A stretch of DNA of 64,000 nucleotides, taken from Desulfococcaceae bacterium (GTDB lineage Bacteria; Desulfobacterota; Desulfobacteria; Desulfobacterales; Desulfosalsimonadaceae). The stretch spans positions 1-64,000 of the forward strand of contig JAQYVU010000010.1 in assembly GCA_030145385.1 (NCBI GenBank), in the 5' to 3' direction. The translations under genes were made by a program, and so were the position numbers. The notes under the pieces are model-generated. The model was given only the letters and a program-made list of their open reading frames with translations, searched no databases and had not been told where the DNA came from. This document shows, in pieces, positions 34,754 to 43,999 of this stretch (its first letter is position 1; each line of letters starts with the position of its first letter).

Positions 34754-37700
34754 TTAATCCCCGGTGCTCAGGTCATTCAGCTTTGTCCAGTCAGCACCGT
34801 CATAAGAATACACTCCCCGGCCGGTTCCGTAGTCGACGACCAGGTCAGAGCCCACAACGATCATTTCTTCCACATCATCCCAGCCGCTGATGTTATTCCA
34901 GGTTCCGTCAAAGGTATACAACCCGCGGCCGCCACCGTAATCAACCACCAGCCGGGTATCCCATGCCGTCATTGCGTGAACAGTATCCCAGCCGCTGATA
35001 GAGTTCCAGGTGCCGTCATAGGTGAAAATACCGCGGCCGCCGCCGAAATCAATCACCAGTTTATCGTTCCACGCGTTAATTTTGTTGGCAGTATCCCAGC
35101 CGCAGAGCTTGGTCCATGCACTACCGTTATTGGTATAAATGCCCCGGCCCTGACCAAAATCGACCACCAGGTCATCATTCCATGTCAGCAAATGATGGGT
35201 GTTTTCCCAGCCGCATAACTTGGTAAAAGACGATCCGTTATATATATAAGTACCGCGCCCGCCGCCGAATTCGATAACCAGGTCTGTGCCCCATGCAACG
35301 ATCCGGTCCGTCGTATCCCATCCGCAGAATTTGGTCCACGCCGTGTCATAAGTATAAATTCCCCGGCCCTGGCCAAAATCAACCACCAGGTCATCATTCC
35401 AGACAGTCATGTGGACCGTATCTTCCCAGCCCGATATTTTGGTCCAGTCTACACTGTCATAGGTATAAATGCCCCGATCATTGCCGAAATTGACGATCAG
35501 ATCCGTACTCCGGGCACTCAGATAGTTGACCGATCCCCATGAGGTCAAATCATTCCAGACGCTTCCATTATAAAATTTGAGCCCATCGCCTTCACCAAAG
35601 TCCGCCAACAGGTCACCGTTCCAGTCGATCAGTCCGGGGCTATTTATGGTATATTCATCGGCTCCCATGTCATAACCATCTCTAACCGGTCGTTCATCAC
35701 CATCTATATCATTGGTTGGGAGATCAGGATAGGTCGCCGTATCACTTGTACCCACATCAATACAAGGGGAGACTTTTCGCAAATGATAGTCACCATCATT
35801 TGTCGGTGTGGGTGACGGTGGCTTGGGATCCACAAACAATGGATCAACGTCGATATTGCCTGTACCTGTATAGCCGCCCTTAATATTAGAATACGAAACG
35901 GTTATACTTCCATTCGTAGCTAGATAAATTTCATTTTGGTTATCTTTGCCTTGATTATTCCATATTATCCCATTAATGAAATTAGGTGAGGAATAATTAT
36001 AACAATATATTCCACCGCCATATGAATTACTGCTGTAATTTCCACTTATTGTTGTATTAATAATATCTGGTGATGAAAAAAGGTTACAGTAAATACCAGC
36101 ACCATGATACCCTCTATTATTCACAATTTTTGTATTGATTATTTTAGGTGAAGAATAATTCTTAAGAAATATTCCTGAACCATAAGAGTTGGAATGATTT
36201 CCAGCAATGCGACAGTTTTTGATGGTAGGAGAAGAATAATTCATACATAATATACCGCCACCTGCACTTGTTGTATACCCATTTGTAATGGTGAAACCAT
36301 CAAGTATGCATTGATGGTCCTCGCCGGAAAGAATTTTTACCACAGAACCATTTCCACCGCCATCAATTGTTGCCTGTTTAAAGCCTTTGGTTGATTTTAC
36401 CGTGACTGCTTTTCCAAGAAAATAAATATTTTCATAATAAGTCCCGCTATCAACTAATACGGTGTCACCATCTTGTGCCTCAATTATTGCTTCTTGAATG
36501 GTTCCATAGCCTGTTGGTACATAAAGAGTTGTTGCCGGCCCCCCGGAAAACTCATCCGACCCCATATCAGTACTAGTATCAAGAGGTCTTAAATCTCCAT
36601 CAATATCTTCTGTTGGGGCATCTGTTGCTGTTCCCACATCAATGCAGGGGGAAGAATTTGTCAAATGGGTCCCTATTAATAATGGATCATCATTGATGTT
36701 CCCTGTACCGCTCCACCCGCCTTCAATATCAGAGTATGTTATATTCGTTGTAACTACCGAATGCACCTGATTGCTTCCAGTGCCGTCAGTGTTTCCCCAG
36801 AGAATCGAGTTAACGATATCTGTTACACCATTAACATATATGCCGCCACCAACGCCGATACTTGTTGTTCGATTTCCTGTAACTGTACAATTTTTAATAT
36901 CCGCATCATAACAAAATATTCCTCCACCCCTGGTGTTACCTACTACTGATGCATTTGTTAGTCTGTTATTACTGATTGTGCTGTTAATAATGGTTAAATC
37001 ACTCAAATTATCGCCATAAACTCCTCCGCCATCATACTTTGTTTCATTTCCCAAAATATGACATTGATCTATTGTCACATTCCCTCCAGCATTGCATATA
37101 CCTCCACCAGAACCGCCTCCGGTGCCGGACCTATTTCCAGCAATAATGGATTTTTTTATCAGTGCCGATGCGTCGCTTCGAATCCAAAATCCGCCACCAT
37201 CATTATATCCATGATTAAAAGCGACAACACAATTGTTCACGGTAATGGAACACCCAGCAAATCTGGCAACAATGCCACCACCATGAGAAGCAGTATCATT
37301 ATATCTAATAATAGAATCGTTAATAACAGGAGTGGATGAATATGAACAATAAATACCACCGCCATAATAGCCCTCATTATATTCAATTGAACAGTTGGTT
37401 ATAGTAGGTGATGATACATTCGTAAAAATTCCGCCGCCAAATGCTGCATATGAACCTGGGATATTGTTACCTTTGATAATGCAATCAATTATGGTTGGTG
37501 ATGATGAAAGGCATGAAATTCCTCCTCCATTGTTATAATATATATTGTCTTTTATTGTACAACTCTCGATGACAGCAGAAGGGGAAGTATCGCAATCAAT
37601 GCCACCGCCATAATTTGCTTCATTATCTCGGATTATACAATTTGTAATGGTGGGAGATGATGAAAAAATTCTAATACCGCCACCGGATGCTGCAGATCCG

Positions 37701-38026
37701 TTTGTGACGGTAAATCCTTCAAGTTTTGCATTATTATCCTCTCCAGATAAAAAAGATACGACACTGCCGGATGCGCTCCCGTCTATGGTTGTATTTTCAG
37801 GACCGGCAAGAGATTTTAGGGTGATCAGTTTGCCTGAAAAATTAATATTTTCAAAGTATATTCCGGCAACAACGTTTACCGTGTCACCGTTTACAGCAGC
37901 ATCGATCCCATCCTGAATCGTTGACTGGTCCGCCGGTACATTAATTGTGGCGGCATTTAGATTATTTCCCATACAAACAACCCACCCAATTATCCACATA
38001 GCTGTTAACATGACTTTAAAATTCAT
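34754..38026 (-). CDS. Secreted parallel beta-helix protein with VDFG-repeat propeller
   Basis: A 1090-residue exported protein. The signal peptide is residues 1-25 (ends NLNA). About 26-495 and 500-790 are two right-handed parallel beta-helix regions. Each starts with the pattern VPxDxxTIQxxIxAAxxGDTVxVxxGxYxEN and contains many PTITNCxIxxN rungs. Each ends in SPCIDVGT...DIDGD.RP..DMGxDE, the closing motif of choice-of-anchor Q type proteins. About 795-1090 are eight VDFG units ending DLSTGD. No lyase active site is obvious, so binding is as likely as catalysis. GAGGGGAGG precedes the ATG. Confidence 0.88.
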   Translation of the reverse strand: MNFKVMLTAMWIIGWVVCMGNNLNAATINVPADQSTIQDGIDAAVNGDTVNVVAGIYFENINFSGKLITLKSLAGPENTTIDGSASGSVVSFLSGEDNNAKLEGFTVTNGSAASGGGIRIFSSSPTITNCIIRDNEANYGGGIDCDTSPSAVIESCTIKDNIYYNNGGGISCLSSSPTIIDCIIKGNNIPGSYAAFGGGIFTNVSSPTITNCSIEYNEGYYGGGIYCSYSSTPVINDSIIRYNDTASHGGGIVARFAGCSITVNNCVVAFNHGYNDGGGFWIRSDASALIKKSIIAGNRSGTGGGSGGGICNAGGNVTIDQCHILGNETKYDGGGVYGDNLSDLTIINSTISNNRLTNASVVGNTRGGGIFCYDADIKNCTVTGNRTTSIGVGGGIYVNGVTDIVNSILWGNTDGTGSNQVHSVVTTNITYSDIEGGWSGTGNINDDPLLIGTHLTNSSPCIDVGTATDAPTEDIDGDLRPLDTSTDMGSDEFSGGPATTLYVPTGYGTIQEAIIEAQDGDTVLVDSGTYYENIYFLGKAVTVKSTKGFKQATIDGGGNGSVVKILSGEDHQCILDGFTITNGYTTSAGGGILCMNYSSPTIKNCRIAGNHSNSYGSGIFLKNYSSPKIINTKIVNNRGYHGAGIYCNLFSSPDIINTTISGNYSSNSYGGGIYCYNYSSPNFINGIIWNNQGKDNQNEIYLATNGSITVSYSNIKGGYTGTGNIDVDPLFVDPKPPSPTPTNDGDYHLRKVSPCIDVGTSDTATYPDLPTNDIDGDERPVRDGYDMGADEYTINSPGLIDWNGDLLADFGEGDGLKFYNGSVWNDLTSWGSVNYLSARSTDLIVNFGNDRGIYTYDSVDWTKISGWEDTVHMTVWNDDLVVDFGQGRGIYTYDTAWTKFCGWDTTDRIVAWGTDLVIEFGGGRGTYIYNGSSFTKLCGWENTHHLLTWNDDLVVDFGQGRGIYTNNGSAWTKLCGWDTANKINAWNDKLVIDFGGGRGIFTYDGTWNSISGWDTVHAMTAWDTRLVVDYGGGRGLYTFDGTWNNISGWDDVEEMIVVGSDLVVDYGTGRGVYSYDGADWTKLNDLSTGD
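34757..35637 (-). repeat. Direct repeat copy 2 (VDFG domain DNA)
   Basis: Partner of 28402-29282. Divergence rises toward the 3' end of the genes (the last unit and terminal residues differ: SSVSTGD versus DLSTGD) and is lowest in units 2-6. Confidence 0.85.
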
Positions 38027-38856
38027 TATATCCTCCCCTCATTATTCATAAAGTAACACCCTGTATTCAATATATTTCAAGTACAAACTATCATTTATGT
38101 TAGCTTGGGCATGGTATAAACAACTCACAATTATGCGGCATCACCTTATTTTGTCACATAAATCCAGATTTTCTCATCAAAATCGAGCAAAGTATTTTCG
38201 GTCATTATAATTAAAGAGTGCTTCTTTTAAGCTCAGCATGCATAAGGGATGAGGAAACAGAAAGGTCAACTAATGATAGACCTGGTGGCGCAGGATGATA
38301 TTTGCATGGTTCTAAAATAAAACAGGCAGAAAAAATCTCAGTCATCAAACCTGGAAATGTACAACTTGTATTTTAATTTCAATTTTTTTTGAGCCCACGG
38401 CAAATATTCACCAAGAGCTGTTAAAAACAAAAAATAACACTTAGATTATATTTTTGTACAACAAATCAAGGCAAAAGTCGAATTTTTTCTATGTAGAACT
38501 TTTCTATTTTTTTGTAAGTATTTATCCTACAAAGCACCCCGACGAATTGGTTGATTTCCGTTTTATCAGCCATAATTTTTAAAGATTCTTAATAGAACAT
38601 AATAATAATCAGAATAATAAATTTGATTAGAATGATGAATAAATCGTCACAATTTAGTCTTGACTTATTAGAGTATTATACATAAAAATTTAATATTTGG
38701 GGTAACAGAATAGAAAAGTATATGTCCTGAAACTCTTAGGGAAAAAACCTTGATTTCGGCTCTCTGCTATTCCCGTATTCTTCGAATGCCCCACCTGAAA
38801 GCCAATTAAACAAATAATTGCCTTGTCAATATATCTATAAAAAGGGGGATCAAGTA
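38027..38856. other. 830-base divergent intergenic region
   Basis: An AT-rich region between the divergent beta-helix and lectin-like genes, long enough for two promoters and operators. A TTGACT word near 38662 is followed by TATTATACAT, but the spacing is too short for a standard promoter. Near 38720-38800 a GC-richer stretch contains CCTGAAA twice, a GGGAA/TTCCC pair and an ATTC-TTC-GAAT mini-hairpin. It could be a structured leader or small RNA, but I cannot match it to a known family. No coding frame is seen. Confidence 0.4.
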
Positions 38857-41463
38857 ATGAAACCAAAAATTATCTTCTTTTTAACTCTGGCTTTACTCGT
38901 TTTTTCATCACCAATGGCTTTTTCTGCCGGCTGGAGCGACAATTTTAATGGAGGCGCTGAGCAGGACTGGGGCTATGTGGATAATGGCGACAACAGCAGC
39001 TGGGGAGTTGTTGATAATGAATTTCAAATACATACTGAAAGCCTGGAAAATCAGAACGTATATGTAGACTGCTACGTCAACTACAGTGGAACGAATGGTT
39101 GTCTCCAAAGCCGGATAAAGCAGATCAATCCGGGAGATAGGTACTTTGCCTTCATTTTATTAAGAGGCAATTCAGATGACATGAACGGTTACTCGTTTAT
39201 GGTAAGCTCTGAATCATCTTCTTTTGTCTGGGTACTAAAAACAACAAATAATGTTACTGAAATCATCTATTCAGGGTCGGTGGCTGCATTTGACCCAACT
39301 GATTGTGTTGTTAAATTTCAGGCTGAAGGGGATCAGTTATCCGGCAAAGTCTGGAGTGGAGAACCAGAGGACGAGCCGACTGAGTGGCAAATCAATGTAA
39401 CGGATTCATCCTTTACAAGCGGAGGTGCAGGAATTGGCGTGTCAACCAGCCAAGGTTATGGGTTTTATACCGCCCAGGCTGCATTTGACGATGTTGTTTT
39501 TACCACGGACTCGGTTTCACCGGAAATCACAGAATTCTCTCTGGGCTCAAATCCGAGTGATCACTATTTATTTTTATATGACATTGACCAGACAGAGCCC
39601 TGCTGTCATATTGACGGGTTATGGCTCGAACCAGGTCAATTATCGAGTTCCACAAGCACGCCTCCCGCATATGTAGGCCCCTCCGGAACAATTGCGCGAA
39701 CCTTTAACTCAACCTGTGATGGGGACCAGGAAAACAGTTACGGCAACCTGCTGCTTTCAATCGATGGTTCAAGTCAGGCAGCCTTTGAAAACGAAAAGTC
39801 TCTTTTCAAAACCAATATGCCCATCAATGAAAATGCTGTAATTTTCGGCAAGTGGGGCGGCAATGAAGGCCCGATCAATAAAAACAACATTAATTTAAGG
39901 GGGATTCCTGTAGGAACATCCGTAACATTTACCGTTAAAATGAATAACGAAATCCCTCATGCTCTGGCTGTCATGGGCGGCAGTATGCCGAATGTGACAT
40001 ACGATGAAACCGGATTTTCCGGCGCAGGCGAAGTAACCATAACCACAACCACCTGCCGACCAACATCAAACAACGACTGGACACCGGATGATTCAACCGT
40101 CGGATTCCTGATATTTACCAACCCGGACTATGGAAATGAGCACATCGGTTTAATTGCACAAGCGAATCACTGGGCTGGTGATTGTTTTATCCTTCTTCCC
40201 GGTTACGATTATGAAGCACCAATTGATGCGGGAGATATGGGCGTCAGCAATGCAAAAGCCGGCGTCACCATGATCGGTCAAACCGGCGATACCCGGGATA
40301 TCAATATTTTCTTTCCGGATCGGGCTATTGGCGATGTATTCGGCCCCGGCATTAATGAAGATGAAATTACAGCGTTTGTAAACAATAACCCCAACTACAA
40401 AGCAACGGTAAGCAAAGATGTGATCAACTTTAATCTTGAGGGTACCCAGGCTGAGTTTGAATGCACATTTCATTCACCTGTGGCAGTTTCTTTCGGTGTG
40501 CCTTCCGCTTTGCTTATTTCTGCAGGTTCATACCTGATCGCAGACTTTGGCGATAACAAAGGTTTGTATGTTCACAACGGGACCGACTGGATCAAATTAT
40601 CAGGCTGGGGGGATGCCCATGAAATGATTGAATGGAATCAAAAACTGGTGGTCGATTTCGGCCGTGATCGGGGCATCCATTATTTTGATCCCATGGATGG
40701 CTTGTGGCACGAATTATCCGGTTGGGATACAACCGCTGCCATGCTCAGCTGGGATGACGGAGTCAGTGAAAAACTGGTCATTGATTTTGGACAGGGAAAA
40801 GGCCTCCAGACTTTTGACGGCAGCACCTGGAATAAACTTTCCGGATGGGATGATACCGGGCATTTAACCACATGGGATGACGGCACCTATAAAAATCTTG
40901 TGGTGGATTTCGGATCCGGCAGAGGGATGTATATTTACAATCTCAGCATTGGATGGGTTATGATAGCCGGGTGGGATGATGCATCTGAAATAACGGTCTG
41001 GAATGATGGCCATGCGACCGACAGCCAGTTAATTGTTGACTTTGGATCCGGCAGGGGTCTCTATTCTGCAAATCCGTTTAGCGGATGGACCAAGCTGGCA
41101 GGATGGGATGATGTTGCCAATATGCTCGCCTGGAACGACGGGATAAATGAAAAACTTGTTGTGGATTTTGGATCCGGCAGAGGGATATTTACTTTCAACG
41201 GCAGTGTTTGGTCTGTTCTGGCAGGATGGGACACCACGGAGGACATTGTTACCTGGGGAACCGGCCTGGTGGTGGATTTTGGTAATGGCAGAGGATTGTA
41301 TGATTACACCACTGCCTGGAATAAATTGGCCGCCTGGGATGACACCATTAAAATAGTTGAATGGGGAAGCAACCTGGCGGTGGACTTTGGTCCCGACCGG
41401 GGGGTTTATACCCATGATGGCAGTGCCTGGAGCCAGTTGTCCGGCTGGAGTACAGCGGATTAA
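38857..41463 (+). CDS. Secreted lectin-like protein with VDFG-repeat propeller (paralogue 1)
   Basis: An 868-residue exported protein. The signal peptide ends near FSAGWSD. About residues 22-215 resemble a concanavalin A/LamG-like jelly roll (DNF...GxLQSRI...FQAEGDQLSGKVW...AAFDDVVF). About 216-545 is an unassigned domain shared with the gene at 44000 (DGLWLEPGQLSS, GTSVTFTVKMNNEIPHALAV, DHWxGDxFI). About 554-868 are eight VDFG units ending SGWSTAD. The start is set at 38857 because AAGGGGG lies nine bases upstream; a longer reading adds 13 residues without a Shine-Dalgarno. It is probably a glycan-binding protein, by fold inference only. Confidence 0.83.
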   Translation: MKPKIIFFLTLALLVFSSPMAFSAGWSDNFNGGAEQDWGYVDNGDNSSWGVVDNEFQIHTESLENQNVYVDCYVNYSGTNGCLQSRIKQINPGDRYFAFILLRGNSDDMNGYSFMVSSESSSFVWVLKTTNNVTEIIYSGSVAAFDPTDCVVKFQAEGDQLSGKVWSGEPEDEPTEWQINVTDSSFTSGGAGIGVSTSQGYGFYTAQAAFDDVVFTTDSVSPEITEFSLGSNPSDHYLFLYDIDQTEPCCHIDGLWLEPGQLSSSTSTPPAYVGPSGTIARTFNSTCDGDQENSYGNLLLSIDGSSQAAFENEKSLFKTNMPINENAVIFGKWGGNEGPINKNNINLRGIPVGTSVTFTVKMNNEIPHALAVMGGSMPNVTYDETGFSGAGEVTITTTTCRPTSNNDWTPDDSTVGFLIFTNPDYGNEHIGLIAQANHWAGDCFILLPGYDYEAPIDAGDMGVSNAKAGVTMIGQTGDTRDINIFFPDRAIGDVFGPGINEDEITAFVNNNPNYKATVSKDVINFNLEGTQAEFECTFHSPVAVSFGVPSALLISAGSYLIADFGDNKGLYVHNGTDWIKLSGWGDAHEMIEWNQKLVVDFGRDRGIHYFDPMDGLWHELSGWDTTAAMLSWDDGVSEKLVIDFGQGKGLQTFDGSTWNKLSGWDDTGHLTTWDDGTYKNLVVDFGSGRGMYIYNLSIGWVMIAGWDDASEITVWNDGHATDSQLIVDFGSGRGLYSANPFSGWTKLAGWDDVANMLAWNDGINEKLVVDFGSGRGIFTFNGSVWSVLAGWDTTEDIVTWGTGLVVDFGNGRGLYDYTTAWNKLAAWDDTIKIVEWGSNLAVDFGPDRGVYTHDGSAWSQLSGWSTAD

Positions 41464-41513
41464 TCGCAACTATTTTGTGGTTGAGCGAAAAATCTCTAAA
41501 TTGCACATTATCT

Positions 41514-41600
41514 GTCATTACGAGGAAAGCACGAATACCGAAGCAATCTCATAAAAACAGAGGATTACTTCGGAGTTCGTTCCTCTCTCCTCGTAATGGC
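41514..41600. repeat. Palindromic dispersed repeat, copy 2
   Basis: Arms GTCATTACGAGG and CCTCGTAATGGC, with inner GAAGCAATCTC and AGGATTACTTC. It is clearly homologous to the element at 6-91, including the right-hand TTCGTTCCTCTCTCCTCGTAATG. It lies between two genes of the VDFG cluster. Confidence 0.8.
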
Positions 41601-41656
41601 AGTTTTGATTCAGGGCTTTCAGTCAACCTACAATTAACATTTTAAAGGTTAAAATA

Positions 41657-43915
41657 ATGATGAGGAAAAATAGATTTCTTAATAAACTGTTTTACATGAC
41701 AACGTTGGTATTCATTGTTTGTATTTCTTTGCTTGCCTCATCATCACTTGGGGCAAAAATACCTGTAATTTATTTAAATACCCAAAATAAGTCCGACACG
41801 GAAGTGGGTCTGAATCTTTATTATGCGATCAAGAAGAAAATCCCAGATTTTGAAATATTAGCAGATAGACACCTGGCCGAGTCAACGAGCCAGACAACTT
41901 TTGATTATGTACTGCTCCCCCGGGCTGAAAAAATTTTTGAAAACATCCCCGAAAATTATAAAAACAGACTCAAGGCATTACAAGCTGTTTTAGACGATGA
42001 AGATATTATCGGAGATGATAAGCTGTCTTATAATGAAGCAATTGTCAGTAATTTAACCGGTGACATCGGCCGCAGCACAAATTGTTCCAGTTTTGGTGTA
42101 TTTAATAATTACAGCAATCTTAATTCCCCAATAGTCGGCAGAAATTTTGACTGGGGAAGTAATGAGCATTTGAGGGCTCTACAAGCTATTACTGTATTGG
42201 AAGATGCTTCAAGAATCGGTGTCAGTATCGGTTTTGCAGGTATTGCAAGTGTTACCAACGGGTTCAACAGTAACGGCCTTTTTGTTGCTATTCATGATTC
42301 GCCCATGGCCAATGCGTATCCGGGCGCGGATGGTAAACGGTCCTATGTTTTCGATCTAACACATGTACTGGAGACCTGTTCCAGCATTGAGGAGGCAAAA
42401 GACTTTTTATACAACAAGCCTTATACTTACAGTTATAATATATTGTTGGCCGATGAAAACAATATTCAGATACTGGAGCACCCCCAGGGAGAAAACGGAC
42501 AGTTAAGATCTTATGACAGCACACTGAGACCGGAACTGACCTGGGGAAAATCCAACCAGATCGGTGTTGTCAATTGTTTCGCGCTACAAGATTCGCCTGC
42601 CAATAATGTATCCTATTTTTTCTCTTCAACCCGCTGGAACCGCTTAATGGATCTTGCCGTGTTTGATTCAGATAACCCGGCAAGCATGGATGATGTTGAA
42701 TCGATTATGTTAGATACCGCAAATTCTCCCAGCTCAATTTTTAACAGCATCACCATGCAGTCCATGGTTTTTTCAACCATCGACAGACACCTTCGCCTTT
42801 ATACCATCCCAATTTCCGGAAGCCATCCCGCAGATCCTGAAATGACAGACTACCCTTCCCTGCTAAAATTGAATCCGAATAAAATGTTAATGTGGGATTC
42901 TAAGCTGGTGGTGGACTTTGGTGAAGAAAGAGGGCTCTACTCCTTTGATGGCAACGACTGGTCAAAATTGAGCGGATGGGGTAACGTTGCAGGCATGATC
43001 ATATGGAATGACAGGCTGGTGATTGACTTTGGGCAAGACCGGGGACTGCATTATTACGATACCCAATGGCATGAACTCTCCGGTTGGGATACCACAGCCA
43101 ATATGTTGACGTGGGATGATGGTTCAAACACTCATCTTGTTGTAGATTTTGGAAATGACAGAGGTCTATATTATCATGACTCCAGCAACTGGCAAAAAAT
43201 TTCAGACTGGGATGATGCCGGAAAAATAATTGTCTGGGACAATAAACTGGTGATTGACTACGATTCGGGAAGGGGATTGTATTCATATGGCCCTGGTCCA
43301 AATTTTGAAAAACTGGCTGAATGGGATTCCGTGTCGAACATGATGCCATGGAATGATGGCACATCAGAATTTCTGGCTGTGGATTTTGGATTAAACCGCG
43401 GAATTTATACCTTCCATGAAGGTTCCTGGTCAAAACTGGCCGCATGGGATTCCTCCTCTCATATGATGACATGGGACAACAAACTGGTGGTGGATTTTGC
43501 CCAAGATCGCGGTATTTATTATTTTGACACCCAATGGCACCAGCTTTCCGGATGGGATAACTGCGCTGATATTCAGGAATGGGATAGCGGGGCATCAAAC
43601 AACCTGGTTGTTGATTTCGGTCAAGAGAGAGGCCTCTATTTTTACAATACGACCCAGCATTGGCAAAAACTGGCAGGATGGGATGATGTGCACAAAATAA
43701 TCCCCTGGGGAGATAAACTGACAATTGATTTTGGAAATAGTCGAGGGCTTTATACTCTCGACGGATCAATCTGGAACAAACTTTCCGGGTGGGATGATAC
43801 ATCTCAAATAATTAATAATGGCAACGATATTGTTGTTGATTTCGGATGCGGGCGGGGTGTTCATTCCTATGACACCAAATGGGAAGCATTATCCACTTGG
43901 AGTATTGCCGACTAA
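41657..43915 (+). CDS. Secreted Ntn-hydrolase-like enzyme with VDFG-repeat propeller
   Basis: A 752-residue exported protein. A signal peptide of about 30 residues and a propeptide-like stretch precede a linear-amide C-N hydrolase domain (choloylglycine hydrolase / acyltransferase C45 type Ntn fold, about 143-390). The expected nucleophile is C143 in TNCSSFGVFNN, with GRNFDWG, SNGLFVAIHDSP and the later FSSTRWNRL. Ntn enzymes of this kind cleave after themselves so that the cysteine becomes N-terminal, splitting off the first 142 residues. The substrate could be an N-acyl amide. About 415-752 are nine VDFG units ending STWSIAD. AAAGGTT precedes the ATG. Confidence 0.83.
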   Translation: MMRKNRFLNKLFYMTTLVFIVCISLLASSSLGAKIPVIYLNTQNKSDTEVGLNLYYAIKKKIPDFEILADRHLAESTSQTTFDYVLLPRAEKIFENIPENYKNRLKALQAVLDDEDIIGDDKLSYNEAIVSNLTGDIGRSTNCSSFGVFNNYSNLNSPIVGRNFDWGSNEHLRALQAITVLEDASRIGVSIGFAGIASVTNGFNSNGLFVAIHDSPMANAYPGADGKRSYVFDLTHVLETCSSIEEAKDFLYNKPYTYSYNILLADENNIQILEHPQGENGQLRSYDSTLRPELTWGKSNQIGVVNCFALQDSPANNVSYFFSSTRWNRLMDLAVFDSDNPASMDDVESIMLDTANSPSSIFNSITMQSMVFSTIDRHLRLYTIPISGSHPADPEMTDYPSLLKLNPNKMLMWDSKLVVDFGEERGLYSFDGNDWSKLSGWGNVAGMIIWNDRLVIDFGQDRGLHYYDTQWHELSGWDTTANMLTWDDGSNTHLVVDFGNDRGLYYHDSSNWQKISDWDDAGKIIVWDNKLVIDYDSGRGLYSYGPGPNFEKLAEWDSVSNMMPWNDGTSEFLAVDFGLNRGIYTFHEGSWSKLAAWDSSSHMMTWDNKLVVDFAQDRGIYYFDTQWHQLSGWDNCADIQEWDSGASNNLVVDFGQERGLYFYNTTQHWQKLAGWDDVHKIIPWGDKLTIDFGNSRGLYTLDGSIWNKLSGWDDTSQIINNGNDIVVDFGCGRGVHSYDTKWEALSTWSIAD

Positions 43916-43999
43916 GATATATACTCAAACCGAACAAAACATAAATTCAAAAATTTTACCATTTCTATCCTTACGAATTAAATAAATAGGGGGAAGCGA

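Noticed and set aside
38281-38310. A sigma-54 promoter (TGGCGC...TTGCA) in the divergent region
   Set aside because: The spacing between the GG and GC elements is about 15 bases instead of 10.
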